From Cercospora beticola (taxonomy: Eukaryota > Ascomycota > Dothideomycetes > Mycosphaerellales > Mycosphaerellaceae), in assembly GCF_033473495.1 (NCBI RefSeq), contig NC_088935.1:1364001-1428000 (forward strand): a stretch of 64,000 bases of DNA, in the 5' to 3' direction. Shown piece after piece: positions 10,345-25,700 of this stretch (position 1 is the first letter of the stretch; every line of letters starts with the position of its first letter). The translations under genes and the position numbers were made by a program. Under the pieces are notes generated by a model. That model was not told the origin of the DNA. It did no database searches and saw only the letters and a list, made by a program, of their open reading frames with translations.

Positions 10345-10542
10345 AGGTATAATATATAGTAGAAGTAGAGGTAATAAGTAGGAACTAACCGAGTTAATTA
10401 TATTAGTTAGTTATAAGTTATATTTTACTTCTAAAATAGGTATTAGCTAGGTTATATAACCTAGTATTATATAACCTATATTATCTAATTCTAATCTCTA
10501 AAGTATCTCTTAGAATATCTAACTAGACTATACTTTCTAATA
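10345..10542 (-). repeat. Copia copy 1, 3' LTR (outer end truncated)
   Basis: 198 bp matching the 222 bp LTRs at 28,494, 30,908 and 41,891. It contains the internal palindrome built on AGGTTATATA/TATATAACCT. The outer ~24 bp found in the other LTRs are replaced by the integrase-relic sequence. Confidence 0.8.
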
Positions 10543-13500
10543 CTTCTACTTAGACTAGATAGTCTTCTACTTATATTTCTATATTTAAATCTATTTCTAA
10601 ATTATAATAAGTTATTAGATACTATAGTTATATAGTTAGAGCTATATATCTAATCTATTTTAGTTTAACTCCTTAGCCTAGTATTATAGAATAGATATAC
10701 TTAGAAGCTTATTTTCTCTAGAAGTTTAGCTATTCTATTCTATCTCTCTTTTAGGCTTTTCCTTTTTAGACTATATATAGATTCCTAGATTCTAATTACT
10801 TATTATATATAGTAAGCTACTTCTTCTATAGTATAACTCCTAGGCTTAGTTTTATATATACTATAGTATTTCTAATACTAGAGCGCCTACCTTTTATTAA
10901 TTATTCTAAGGTCTAGAGTTTAATCTATAGTTAGAGTAGAGATCCTTTTACTTTTCTTTATATAAGCTAGAGTTATTTTATAAACTCCTAAAACTATAGC
11001 TTATTCTTTAGTTTAGTTAGACTATTAATAACTATCTCTTTTATTAGAATATATTCTACTATAACCTTTCTCTACTACTAGAGATATCTAATATAGTTAT
11101 ATATAATATTAATATATTTAGATCTCTTATAGATATATATATCCTTAATAAGAGTTAAAGCTACCTAATTATCTTCTATAATTTATACTAGCTTTAGTTC
11201 TCTTACTATATTAGAATATACTTTTATAGTTAGTTAGAATAGGTATTCTCCTACTAACTCTATATAGTCTATCTCTCTTAAGAGTACTACTAGGAACTAA
11301 GATTGCTTTATATATATATTTATAGCTATATACTTAGCTTCTATTATTAATATTATAATAGACTTTTGCTTCCTACTTATCTAAGAAACTAGAGCTCTAT
11401 AAAGAAAGAAGATACTCCTAAGAATTAAGACTCTATCTACTTTGTCTATTATATAGTTAGAGTCTAAATATCCTATTAGGCTTCCTCTATTTCTTCTAAA
11501 TATTAGTTCTAAGTCTTAGGATAACCTTAGGTACCTTACTAGTTTCTTTAGAGCTTATATATACCTCTTAGTTAGGTCTAAGATATATAAGCTTAACTTT
11601 CTAAAAGAGAAAGTAATATCTAGTCTTATTATAACTATAGGCTATATCTAGATACTAGTTTAGCTTTAGTCCTCTATCTTATTCTCTCTCTTATTATATA
11701 AGCCTATTAGTTTTAGGCTATTATAACTATCTATTAGTAAGAGAGTTAGGTTAGCTATATCCTTAGTTATTCCTAGCTTTATAAAGTTCTTCTAGATAAA
11801 GTATTCTTAATTAAGCTTTAAAGTTCTAGCTTATCTATCTCTTATTAACCTTATTCTAAGAATTTTCTCTAGTTCTCTAAGATCTTTAATTTTAAATACT
11901 TTATCTAGCTATTCCTTAAACTAAAGTATATCTTCTAGCTTTAGTACTATAATTAGAATATTATCTATATAGATTAGAATTAGAATATTCCTTTCCTAGT
12001 AGATAAGAAGATATAGATCTACTTCTAATTATATAAACCTAATCTGTTTTAACTTTAAGATATAGAGTTTATTCTAGTCTCTTACTACTTACTTTAGTCT
12101 ATATAAGCTTCTTAGGATTTATAGGACTATATTAGGTAGAATTTTAACTTCTAGTAGTAGTATTATAAAGATTTCTTCTTAAAGTTTACTCTTAGTAAAT
12201 ATATTATTTATATCTACTTAGTAGAGTTCTAAATCCTTCTTATAAACTATAGCTATAAATACTCTTAAAGTATTATACTTAACTATTAGTATAAAGGTCT
12301 TTTAGAAATTAACTCTAAACTTCTAAAAGAAACTTTTTATAACTAGTTTTACTTTAAACTTCTTAATAGCTCTACTAATTAATCTCTTTATATTAAATAC
12401 TTACTTAGATATAATAAGGTTTACTTCTTTAGATAGAATAGCCTCTATCTAAGTATTATTACTTCTTAATATAGTTAGTTCCTCTTAGACTATATTCTTC
12501 TATATATATTTCTATTTAGAATTCTAAATTACCTTCTTATAGAACTTTAGAATAGATACTTCTTATCTCTATATAGAGACTTAAAGAGTAATTACTATAA
12601 ATATAGACTTCTAAACTTCTAATAGAGCTTTTTAAATCTACTTCTATTCTTAGTTTTAAACTTAGCTTAGAAATACTTTATAATACTTAGTACTAGGCTC
12701 TTTCTTCTATTTATATTCTCTCTATTTCTTTTAAAGTACTTATCTTATTACTATACTATAAGCTTTTAGCTCTAGGCCTAGTCCTTTATTTAAAATAGAT
12801 CTCCTTCTCTTTTATTTATAAGTTTAGTTTTAGTTTCTCTTCTAATCTCTATTTCCTTATAGGTCCTATTATATAATATTTAATTCTCTTACTTTAGAAT
12901 ATAGTCTTCTACTAGTACTAGGACTAGCTTATCTATTAACTTCCTAGCTTAGCTTAAGTAGTTTAGTAGTTCTACTTTTCTTCTACTAGAGTTATAGTTC
13001 TCTAGAGTTTTCTTCTTCTAGATTTTCTATTCTCTAGTACTCCTTCTTATCCTTTAGTAGAAGTAGTAACTATATAAAGAGTATTTAGCTAGGACCTATA
13101 AGTTTAGTTACTATAGCTATAGATATAGTAGCTATAGAAAATATAACTACTATTAGCTTCTTTAGAGGTCTACTAACTAGGTTTCTAATAGATATACTAC
13201 TTACTTAATTAAGCTTAGGAATATTTAGCTCTATATTTCCTCCTTTCTTATACTTAAACTAAGTAGTAGTATTATAGGCTTTAATAGCTCTTATATTAGG
13301 CTCCTAGAAGAGCTATATTTTAGTAGTATTAGGAATATACTTAATAAATATAGTATCTTTACTTCTATTTATTAGTTTATTTAATCTTATCTCTACTAGC
13401 TAGAACTTAGAATCTATATAGACTACTACTTTATAACTCTAAACTCTAAAGTATAATACTAAGAGTTAAATATCTAAAAAGGCTTTCTTAGGTAATACTT

Positions 13501-14230
13501 TAAATCTATTAATTTCTAGGCTATTAGAAAGAGAATTTCTAATAACTATATAGGCTACTAAGGCTTCTAGCTAGAATTTAATAGATATATAGGTATCTTC
13601 TAGTATTATTCTTATATAGTTTTTAGAGATTTAGATTAACCTCTTAACTACTCTATTCTAGATAGAGTTATATACTTTAGTTATATAGAAGGAAATTCTA
13701 TATTCCTTTTCCTACTACTTTAGTATAGTAAGAAGCTCTCTTACTCTATTACTCCTTATAATCTAGAAGGAGTTTCCTAATTATAGCTTAGCTTTTACTT
13801 TCTAGTCTTTAAGGATACTTAGTATATCTTCTCTAGACTTTATTAGAAAAGTCTATTTCTTTTTTAAGAAGTTATTAATAATCTTAAGCTACTATTTATA
13901 TTCTAATTTTAAAATAAATAAAGAGCTATAAATATTAATAGAAACTAGAAATAACTTTTAGAGTTTTCTTTTAGTTTCTTTTTTTCTATATTTCTTTATT
14001 TTTACTAAGAAATATACTCTATAAAGTTAGTATTTCTTTAGAATAGGAATCTAAGCCTTTAAGTTAAATACTTTATATAGGTTTCTAAGAAAACTCTCTC
14101 TAAAATCTATAAGTCTTCTATACTAAAGCTTCTACTATTCTTAGAACTTTTCTTAGACTTTAAAAGTATAAGCTTTATTCTTTTATTTTTTATTAAAGTA
14201 TAATATTATAAGCTTCTATAATATATTATT

Positions 14231-15288
14231 GCCTATAAAATCCTATTATATATCTCTATATAGTCGTAAGTAGAAATAGATAGCTTCGGCTATATTAGTA
14301 AAGTATAGAGTAGCTAGATATTTATAGAAGTAGAAAGAAAGTAATAAAAAAGTCTAGAATTTCGACCTAAGAAGATTAGAGAGCTTCTAAGAATATAAAG
14401 ACGACGCTAGTATAGTATAACTACTATAAGATTCTAATACTCGACTATAGAATAGCTCTTCTAGGTAGTAAATACTACTATAGGTCTAGAGGCTAGAGTA
14501 GTAACCTAGGCTCTAAATAGACTAAAAAGAAGGAACTAAGTATATCTAAAGGAAGGCTTTAATAAGAAAAAGTAAAGATAGTAGAAATAGAAGAAAGGAA
14601 TAGTAGTATCTCTATAGATACTAGAATAATTAGCTACTAGGAGCCTTTTATCTAAATAGAAGACTTTAAGATAGACTAGTTCCTTTACTTTAGAGCTTTC
14701 TAGAAACTTTAATTCTAAAAGTAGAGTATCTAATATAAGCTATCTAACTCTATACTATACTTAGAGCTACCTATAAAGATACTTACTATTCTAGATATTC
14801 TATAAAAACTAGAATTTCTCTAGATATAAGTTATATAACTAAGTACTAAGGAAAGTTAAAATCTAAGTAGAATTTATATAGAAGATACCTACTCTAGAAA
14901 CTAGTAAGAAAGAGTTAGATATAGGAATAGTATAGATACTAGCGTAGAGACTAAGACTATATATATAGGCTTAAGTCTCTAAGCTAGTAAGTAAAAGGAT
15001 TAGGCTCCTAAGTACTAATAATATAGGAAATAACTAAGAAGAACTACTATAAAGGATCTAAACTATTAAGATAATATAAATTATCCTAAGAAGAACTAGA
15101 AACTATAGAAGTAGTAGGCTATATAGAGCTTACTATAAAATATAAAGATATAAGAAGGTTTTTCTACTAGAGAAAGTTTTTCTACTAGAGTACTAGTATA
15201 AAGACTTTTCTACCTACGAAAAATATAGAGCGTACTACTTACTCTAGTTAAAAGAGGTAGACTAGTATATAAGAATTATCTATCTATC
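14231..15288 (+). mobile_element. ~1.05 kb non-autonomous LINE-like element, copy I
   Basis: Flanked by a 14 bp target-site duplication (TATAATATATTATT at 14,217-14,230 and 15,289-15,302) that interrupts Copia copy 1; Copia copy 3 shows the empty site. It begins with CCTATAAA and ends in an (ATCT)n tail preceded by about 60 bp closely similar to the 3' end of the LINEs at 21,995 and 37,067. A decayed reading frame lies around 14,580-15,130. Copy II (26,871-27,912, - strand) has the same two ends, so this is a defined element rather than a random 5' truncation. Confidence 0.7.
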
Positions 15289-16735
15289 TATAATATATTA
15301 TTAATCTCCTTAATAAATAGTACTTCTTCTAATAGTTTTATCTAGATAACTAGTTTTCTAGATAATAAAATAAGTATAAATTTTAGTAGTTAAATACTAT
15401 ACTACTAGCTAAATTAGCTCTAAGAAATAAGATTTACTTCTAGACTAGATATAAAAAGAATATTCTTAAGAATAATTTGTTTTTCTCTTTTTCTATCTAT
15501 TATTATATTTCCTATATATATAGCTATTAGATAGCTATCTCTAACTTTAATCTACTTTTTCCTCTAAAAAGGTTTTAGTTTTCTAAAAAGTAATTCTTAG
15601 TTAGTTATATATAATAAAGTATAGGAGTTAAGTAGCTATTTTAATAGTATATACTTATTTTTTACTTCTATAGTTAAGTATATAACTTTATTAATATTAT
15701 TATCCTCTAATAGAAATTAAGATACTTTAAATACTATAGAAGGCTCTATATCTTCTTAAGTAGTATATATTTTCTTAGAAAACTTTCTTAAGCTTTATTT
15801 CTTCTTAAGAAATTAGACTTTTAGATTAAGTTTCTTTACTATTTCTTTTAATACTTCTCTATCTAGTAAAGATCTCCTTCTAAAAGTATTCTCTATAGGT
15901 AGTAATCTTCTTTTCTCTATTCTATTAGTCTATTTTAGGTTAATAGATCTCTTAGTTTTATTAAGATATAGATACTTAGTAATATCTCTAAAATACTTCT
16001 TCTTATAGAAGTAGTATTTTAGCTTTATACTTTAGATCTCTCTACTCTTAGTAAATATTACTATTTCTTATAACTAGTATCTATACTATATTAACTCCTC
16101 TACTTTAAAGAGTTAGAGGATTTCTTTAGAGTTTAAGTTATTCTAAGCTTAAATAGTCTACCTTATACTTTTATACTTAGCTAGAAGTATAAAGAGTAGA
16201 TATTTAATCCTTATATTAGAAGTCTTATAGTATAACTCCCTCTAGTTAATCTCTATAATCCTTCTTTTAAAGTTACTAAAGTAGACTTATAATTTCCTAA
16301 TTATATTCTCTAGTTCTATTTTAAAGATTATAAATTCTTAGATAATAGCTATTATATATATCTATTAGACTTTACTATATTTCCTATATAGCTTTATCTA
16401 GATATTATATACTCTTATTTTATCTATTACTTTATTTTAGTTATCTATATAAAGACTTTCTATTAGAATATAGATTATCTTTATATTATCCTTCTACTAT
16501 TTTAAGCTAAACTCTAAAAAGGTAGTACTTTTCTCTTTACTTAATAAAGCTTTAAATACTTTAGCTAGAGTAGGTACTAATAATTTCTTTAAGTCTAAAA
16601 TTATTTAGAAGATTTCTTTTCTTCTAAGTATATTTTCCTATAGCTTAAACTATAGTCTCTAGTTCTTCTTTATTAGAGTTAGTATTCTTCTCTTATTTAA
16701 TTTACTTATTAAATCTATTTCTATAAAATTAAATA

Positions 16736-19700
16736 GGATATTCTAATATAGGAAATATAAATAGTAAAAACGAAGTAACTACTAGCGATAGCTAGTAAAC
16801 TAAAGAGATAGATAGGAGGGCCTCTAGCGATAGTAGTAGAGGAATAGGTAGTTAACTAAGACCTCTACTAGCAACGCTAAAGGCTACTCCGAAGAGTATA
16901 ACGCGCTCTATAAACCTAGTAACTACTATACTAATATACTAGATAATAATTCTACTAAATAAAAATAAACGCGCCCTAGTAGGCGACGACGACGACGGCG
17001 GGAGGCCTCGAGGCCTCCTAATACGCAATAATACTCTCCGACCGATACTACGACGCTATAAGTAGAGAAGAGAGCCTAGGAGAAGGAGGTTGCGACTCTA
17101 ACTCCTAGGCGGCCTAAATCTGCCTATAACTACCTCTCTCTAGCTAATAAGGCTAGAAAACAACTACTAATACTAATACTCTAAAACTAATAATCTAAAA
17201 GAACCTAAAAATACTTATAGAACAAATCTAGAGTTACCTCGATATCTAGATAACTCTTTCTCTCTCTCTAACTCTCCTCCTTCTCTAATAGGCCTAATAG
17301 GCCCTCCTCTACCTTACCTTCCGCCGGGAAGAGTCCTAGACTCTTTATGCTATCTAGAAAACTCTCTAGAGCCGCCTAATACCTACTACTACTACCTCTA
17401 AAATATAGGCCTAGATAGCCTAAATTAGATATATAATACTAAAGCTCTAGCCTTAGGTATCTATAACTATCTTAGTAAGGATAGGAAACTAAGAAGAAAA
17501 AGAGATAGCAAAGAAGATAAGCTATAAAGAGCTTAGAAGGAAACTAGGAGTATAGTAGTTTAAGGCTATATAAAAGCTCCTAAGTAGAGACTTTAAAGTT
17601 ATCCTCTATAGAAAAGAAGAGAAAAGTAGGCTAGAGAAGGACTAGTCTTAGCTTAAGGCTATATACCTAGAAGCCTAGGTAGAGATACTAAGCACTTAAG
17701 TAATTATATATAGTATTAGGATATCCTAGAAGCTAGAGAATATAAATAGCTAGGTCTAACTCGACTAAGATAACCTTATCTAGTTCCTAGAGAGACTTAA
17801 AATTAGGAAGGCCTTTTAGCTTAAGAATTAGAAAGCAAGGGAAGAGACTAACTTCTTATTAGTAGTTATAGTAGTATAGGATAGACAAACTATAAGAGAA
17901 ATATATAGGAGAGGTATTACTATTAGATTAATATAGTATATAGTAGAACTATACTACCTATAGTAGAGGATTATATAATGCCTTAAGTATAATAGCTTTA
18001 GGTATATTACTACCTACTATAAGGCTATAGAAGATATATATAGAAACTATATAGAGAAGTATAGGATAGATAGCTATAAGGAGAAGAAAATTAAATACTA
18101 TAACTATAAGGGAGACTATAAGGTATACTCCCTCTAATATAGCTATAAAGCTACTATAAAGGCTAAAGCAAGAGCATTCTTAGAGTAGTTTAAAAAGCAA
18201 TAGGAGATAGCCTTAGGCCTAATATAAGGAGATAGTAATATAGAACCTCTAATCCTTAAAAGGAAAGCTCTACTAGCTAAGCCTCTATAGAGGAATATTA
18301 GATATAAAGGCAGGCCCCTAGGTACTATAGTAGTAGTAATAGCTAGTAGGAGGCAAGCAAGCAAGCTCTACTTCCCTTTTATATAGGAGAATAAGGACAC
18401 CTAAGAGGTAATAAGCACCTACTAGGAAGATATAGATATTAACCTAATTAAGCTCCTCTTCTAAGAATCCTATAAATCCTATAAGTAGCTAAACCCTAAC
18501 AATCTACTAATATAATATTAATAGGTTAAATACTACCTAAACTCTACTACTAGATAGCTAAGCTATAGAAGAGGCTATAGTAATAGTACTATAAGAACTA
18601 TAGCTTAATACTATAAATAGTAGGACTAAAGCTAAGAAAGGATACTCTATAGTCCTTCTACTCTAGTAGAACCTAAGAGTAGCAATACTTATATTAGATA
18701 AAGTTAAAACTAATAGCTAGAAACTACTCTTCTATAATATAGGTAACTTAGTAACTATCTAAGTCTAGATACCTATAGGAACTATCTCTATCTATAACTA
18801 CTATAACCCCTTAGAGCTAATAAGCTATAGATAAGAAGGGACTATCTCTATACTCTAAGAAGCACTATTATAAACTCTAGGAGATATAAAAGCAAGCTAT
18901 ATAGTAGTAGGAGACTTTAACCTCTACTACCTAAAATAGAGAGGAAATATAACCTAAACCTAATATACTATAGTAGATAAGCTTATTAAAACAATTATAG
19001 AGGCCTAACTATAGCTAGCCCTAGAGCTAGAGATAATTATATAGGAAAGATATATAGCTAGCTACTAAATACTAGACCTAGTCTTTATTAGCCTCTCTCT
19101 CTAAAACCTAATCTAAGAATATAAAGCTCTTCTAGAAGAAATATATAGCTCTAACTATATTTCTCTTAGGATAACTCTCTATATTAACTTCTAAGAGCTA
19201 AAAGGAAGAAGCTAGAGAAAGTAGTAGAAAGCTACTAACTAGGATAGAATCTAGGACTTTATAGCCTAAGATACTAACTAACTTAACTAACTCCTACTTA
19301 ATATAAGAGAATACCTAGATATACTAGCCTATAGAATATAATCCTCTATTTAGAGGATTATAGAGGAGATAGTTCTAATAGCTAGACTATTAAGCTATAT
19401 AAAAATAGTATAGACCTAGGAATATAAAGAGGCTATAAAGCTAGTAAGAAGAAGAAGAAGAGAATAGAGAAACTATAAAATAGAATAGAGCTATAAGCTA
19501 TACCTTAAAGCATTATATATAAGAAGTAAAGCTATAAGGAAAGAGCAGAACCTAGCTTAGAGAAAACTAATAAAAGAAGTTATAAAGGACTCTAAGAAAA
19601 TCTAGAAAATAGCTAAATAGGCTAGAGAGAGAGCTAACTAAAGGCACTAGCTACTATACTTTCTAAGCCTAGCCGATATAGAGTATAATAGAGATACTAA

Positions 19701-22700
19701 TAAGAAGAAAGCTATAATCCTAGCAAAACACTTCTTCCTAGACCTAAGAGAGGCAGACTTAAGTAATATCTAATATACCTAACTACTACTCTAATTCTAG
19801 ATAGAGGTTAAGGTTTAACTAAAGGAAGTAGAAGGAGTCCTTAGGAAACTACTTAGTAATAAGGCCCTAGGACCTAACTAAATACTAAACCTCTTACTAA
19901 AAGAGTATAGAGAATAACTTTCCCTAATCCTAGCTAAACTCTTTACTATATACCTAAGGATAGTATACTACTCTAAAGCCTTTAAGTACTCTATAATAGT
20001 AGTACTTAGGAAACTATAGAAGCTAGACTACTTAAAGCTAGAAGTATATAGACCTATTGCCCTACTTAATATAATAGCAAAGGTCCTAGAAGCTATAGTT
20101 ACTAAGAGGATATCTAAGGAAACTAAAGAAAGGAAGCTCCTCCTAGAAGAATAAATAGGTACTAGGCCTAATAGGTCTACTACCTTAGTATTAGACCTTA
20201 TTACTAAGTAAGTAAAAACTATCTAGGAAACTAAGCTAGGAGCTATAGTATCTATACTCTACCTCGATATCTTAGAGGCATTTAATAAGGTCTCCTACTA
20301 GAGGCTACTTTATAATATTAGAATAAAAGGCTTTCTAGACTATACTATTAGCTTTATCTAATTATTCCTCTAAGATAGGACTACCTACCTAAGGCTTAGA
20401 GACTTTATAGACTAACTAAGGCTCTAAAATATAGGAATTCCCTAAGGCTCTACTCTATCTCTAATCCTCTTCCTTTTCTTTACTTCTACTCTACTCCTAA
20501 TACTCTATAAAGGGACTACTTTAGTAATAGGGTTTATAGATAACTTTAATATCCTTATATATAGTATATTAATAGAGGATAACTATAGGCAACTTAAGAA
20601 AGCCTACTAGAAATATAAAGAATAGGTAAGAAGATATAGAGTAGAATTTATACTATAGAAATATTAGCTAATCTACTTTACTAAAAGTAGGAAGTATAAC
20701 CTTAAAGCTATAGTCTAAATCTAGAGATTTAATAGAGAACTACTACTATTACTTAGACTCCTCGGAGTATAGGTAGATACTAAACTTAAATAGAGTCTAT
20801 ATATTAAATAAGTAGTAGAAAAGGGAGCCTACTAAATATAATTACTTTAGAGACTATATAAGTCTATATAGGGAGTATCCTTCTAAAAAGTAAAGCATCT
20901 CTATATAGTAGTAGTAAGACTAGCTATTACTTTTAGCTACTAAGTCTAGTCTAACCTAGAGAGTATATAAGGCTACTATAGGAACTTTACTAAACCTATT
21001 AAGAAGATCTAGAGGGAGGCCCTAAGGAACATTATAGGAGTATATAAGTTAGTTATAACTATAGTTCTAGAGAGAGAAGCAAATATTACTCCTCTCTATT
21101 TATATACCTAGGACCTAGCTAGGTAAGTATCTAAAAAGCAAGACACCTAACCTATATACTAGTATATTAAAGACAGGTATAGGGAGATTAAAAGGCAAGT
21201 ATAAGTAGGAAAGAGAGCTAGGTAACCTATACTACTAACCTAAACTAGATAGGAGGAAATCCTCTAGATAGTATAAGGCTAAGAAATAACGATATAGGCA
21301 TACCTAGGTAGTAAGGCATAGTAGGCTAAATACTAGTAGAATAGAAGGTAGGAAAGGAATAAGGAAGAGAGAAGAGTAAGAGCAGGAGGGGAATAACTAC
21401 TAGTATAGAAAACTACTACCTCCTCTACTATTAGACTAACTCTATATAAAGGACTTACTAGACTAGAGAGTATAATAGTTATACTCTTAAGGATAGAGTA
21501 TATTAGGATAAGGCAATACCTTACTAGAAGGAGAGTCCTAGGTTTTATACTAGACTACGAATATAGGTAGAGTTATAAGATACTAAAACATATATATATA
21601 TTCTGCCTAAAATAGAACGAGAGAAGATACTAGCTATTCTAGGCAGAGGTATCTATAAACTAGAAGGATCTAGCTAATATAAAGAGAGAGCTATATATAA
21701 TAGTAAGGTAGCTTATCTAAGAAGAGGTCCTAGACTAATTCTTACTTATAAGAGAAGAGATATAGGAGGAAAAGAGAAGAGAGAAAAGGAAGGATAGAGC
21801 CTAGTAAGAGGAGGACTTACTAGATACCTAGTATTATCCGAAGGAAAATAGAAGCGAAGGAAGCGGCTACGTAGGCTATAAATAAAGAGATATATAAGGG
21901 TTTTTCGAAGGCTTTTCCCTTAACCGAAACCTATAGAGCGTACTGCTTACTCTAGTTAAAAGAGGTAGACCGGCGTATAAGAATTATCTATCTATCTAAT
22001 ATACTAGATATAAATAGACCTAATAGATAGACTTAATAGAGCTAGATAGGTCCTCGAGACCGAAACCTCCTTACTTAAGAACTCTATCCTCTCTATCTTC
22101 TACGACGCGTATAAAGTCGTATCTCTACTCCTCCTCTACTCTACTTAGAGCGACCGAATCGACTAGCTTACTAAAGAGGTAAGTAAACTCGCTGCTATAA
22201 TACGTATAGCGACTCTAAAGACTACTTCTTCTACGACTATTAAAAGAGAATAGGATACGTACTATATACTCGTAGTTAGTTACGTAACTATAATCCGAGT
22301 ACTAGAAGGAAAGGAACGTAAAGCTCTAAAGAAGAGGTCCTATATAGATATTCTTAAAAGTATTAAAACTGCGAGTAGCAACGTAGTCGGAGTCTAGAAA
22401 ACCTATAATAGAGTAAGAGTATTCGCTACTAGTAAAGCTAGCCTAAAGGAACTAGAAAAAGACGAAAAGTAGGTAATAGTTTACTTTAGAAAGTTAGTAA
22501 GAATAGAGAAAGGTAGCTTCTAGCTACTAGTATACGACGTACTAATAACTAGTATATAAATAAACGCGAACGATACGATCGTATAGTTTATCTAAAGTAA
22601 TAGGATACTATACTCTAGCTTAGTTATTAAATAGGCATTCTTTCTAAAAGGCCTAGTCTATAGAGTAGATAGGAAGACGACGAGCGTAGTTATCGAAGTA

Positions 22701-25700
22701 AATAATATCGAAACGGCTAGAGAAATCTATCTACGAGGTATTACCTATAAGAGGTACTTCCGGATAGTCGAACTATACTCCTCGAAGTATAGACCTATAT
22801 AATATAGAAAATATATATAATAGAGCTATATCGAGAAGTACTATAAGATAGAAGTAGAGTATAGGAAGTATATAGAGAAATACGAGATAAGTATATATAT
22901 AGCTAGTAGTAATAAGTATACTAACTATAGAGAGAAATATATAGTATAGTAGTTAGAATACTAGGTAAGATAGATATAGAAAGAGAAGGTATAGAGAGCC
23001 TATACTACGCTATATAATATCCTCGACCGAATAATAACGAAAATAAGCCTAATAATAGGAAGTATAGCTCTACTACTACCTCTACTACTACTACCGGCAC
23101 TTATATACGATACGGGAGATAAGCGACTAAGAGCGGAGTCCCCGATAGATATAATACTAGCTAGGCGAGAGCTAGAGAGGCCGAGGAACGCAGATATTAT
23201 ATAGATAGTAAGGGACTATAGCTAGAGTAAGATTATAAGCTTTATAGAAAGCGACGACTATACTTTCGATATATATATTCCTCTCTCTAGCGCGCCTAAA
23301 TCCTTACGATATATAATACCGACTAGAAACCTAGTCGATAATAATATAGCAGACGATAATAAATAGTATATCTACTCTTACTATCCTATAGTATAATATA
23401 AACTATAGTAGAAATAAAGTAATAATCCTCTTCTTATAGGTACTCGACTCGAAGAGATACTATATAGTCGCTATTTAAGAACCTTAGATTAATCTATCTA
23501 CGAAACTAATATTCTAAATACTAGGGTACTATTATATTATCTCCGGATCGGGAACTACGAGAACGTATACGTATATCTCTAAAGAAATCGACCTCTAGAC
23601 GTAGAAAGCTATAATAGTAGAAGACGATATCGTTATAGTTATAGTCGAAATATACTATAAAAGTATAGTAGTTCTTAACTACTATAATCTACTATAACTA
23701 ATAGAGAGCTATAAAGAGGAGACGCTCCTAACTATTAGGAGACTCCTTAAGGATAAATAGTAGTTTATAATAGTTAGAGACTTTAACCTATACTACTCGG
23801 ACTAGTTAGAAGGTAACTCTCGACTATACTAGATAGCGTCTAAGCTAAGAGCTATTATAGAAACTAACGATATATAACTAGCTATATCTAAGAGACTTAT
23901 TACTTAGGAATCTCCGAGAAGCTAATAGATACTAGATCTCTTATAGGTTAGTAGAGATATCTTCTTTAGTCTTACCTAGTATAAGGTAGAAAAGGAACTA
24001 GATTATAGATCTAACTACCGGCCTATAGCTACTAAACTTCTCCTATCTTATAAGTATACCTAACGCAAGCCGCGCCTATAATAGAAGAAGGCCGACTAGG
24101 AAGGAGTTAGAGAAGGCATAAGAGTAACTACGGACGAAATTACTACCCGACGCCTAGACTCTATAATAGATATTAGCCGAATAGCTATCGATCTAACTAC
24201 TACGATTATACTCGTAATCCGGGCAAAAGTACCGGTCGCAAAACTCTTACTATACGCTACTATATAGTAGACTATAGAATATAGCTACCTTACGAAATAG
24301 GCCTACCGAGTAAAGTAGGTATAGTAAAGGAGTAGAGACGTCCTTAACTATATTTTATACTAAAAGGCTAAGAACGAAAAAAAAGACAAATTCGACGCGA
24401 TATAATATAAGTATAGCAAGAGACCGTCCGAGAAGTTATAGCTAATAATAGTAAAGTATAGAAACTAGCGAAATAGGCGAGATAACCGAAATAAGCTACT
24501 CTTCTCTAATTCTTCTCTATTCGATCCTAGAGCGACTACCTATAAGATAGTAATAAGAGCAAAGCGAGAGCTCTAGCGATATACTTCTTCCTACTACTAG
24601 TTAATATAGACCTAAGCGATATCTAGCTAGTTTAAACTCTAATAATCTCTATCGACTAAAAGATTATAATAGAAGACGTACTTAAGGCGATAAAACGACT
24701 CTCGAAAAACAAGGTACTCGGCCTAGATACAATCCTAAACGAGCTCCTTAAAGTATATACTAGTACGCTTGCCCTAGCTCTATTTAATATCTTCTCTATA
24801 TATACGAGACTAGGCTTCTACTCCAAAACGTAGAAAGACTTAACTATAGTAGTTCTATAAAAGCTCTAAAAACTAGACTATATAGAGGCTAAGTTATACC
24901 GACCGATCGCTCTACTTAATATAATAGTAAAGCTTCTTAAAGCTATTATTACTCGACGTATATTAGCTATCGTAGAAGAAAGAGACCTACTTCTAGTAAT
25001 ATAGATAGAAGCCCGACTAAACTACTCTACTCTATTCGTACTAGAGTTAATAACCGAATAGATCTATATAGTATAGAGCTACTCGAAGCCGAAGGTAGTA
25101 TTAATACTCTATCTAGATATCTCCGGCGCCTTCGATAAAGTCTTATACGACTATCTTATCTATATTCTACGCTAGAAAGGCTTCCTACTATAGCTAATAT
25201 ACTTCGTTACGTTATTCCTTATAGACCGTACGACGAGCCTCCGACTCGGTAACGCTATAAGTAGCAAATAAGCGATAATAATAGAAATCCTATAGAGGTC
25301 TACTCTATCGCTAATCCTATTCCTATTTTTTGCGTCCGAACTTCTTCTATAGCTAGAGAGTAGAGAGACGACGGAGATAGAGTTCGTCGACGATATAGGA
25401 ATACTAGTAGTCGGTACTACGACCGAGGGAAACTATAAAAGGCTAGAGTAGGCCTATAAGAAGTATTATATCTAGGCCGAGCAATATAGAGCTAAGTTTA
25501 TCTCCGATAAATACTAGCTAATCTACTTTATAAGGAAGAGAAAATAGAACAAAATAGCAAAGGTTACGATCGTAGAGTTTAATAGCGAACTAGTAGAATT
25601 ACTACGCTTCCTAGAGGTCTAGGTAGACTCGAAGCTTAACTAGAAGGCTAATATAGAGGCTACTATATAAAAGGCAAGAGCGACTACTAAGGCACTATAG

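Noticed and set aside
18143..18364. 73-codon minus-strand frame, repeated at 33,188-33,409 and 59,553-59,774
   Set aside because: It is antisense to ORF1 of the three LINE A copies. It stays open only because RIP creates few stops on that strand there, and its repetition follows from the LINE copies.
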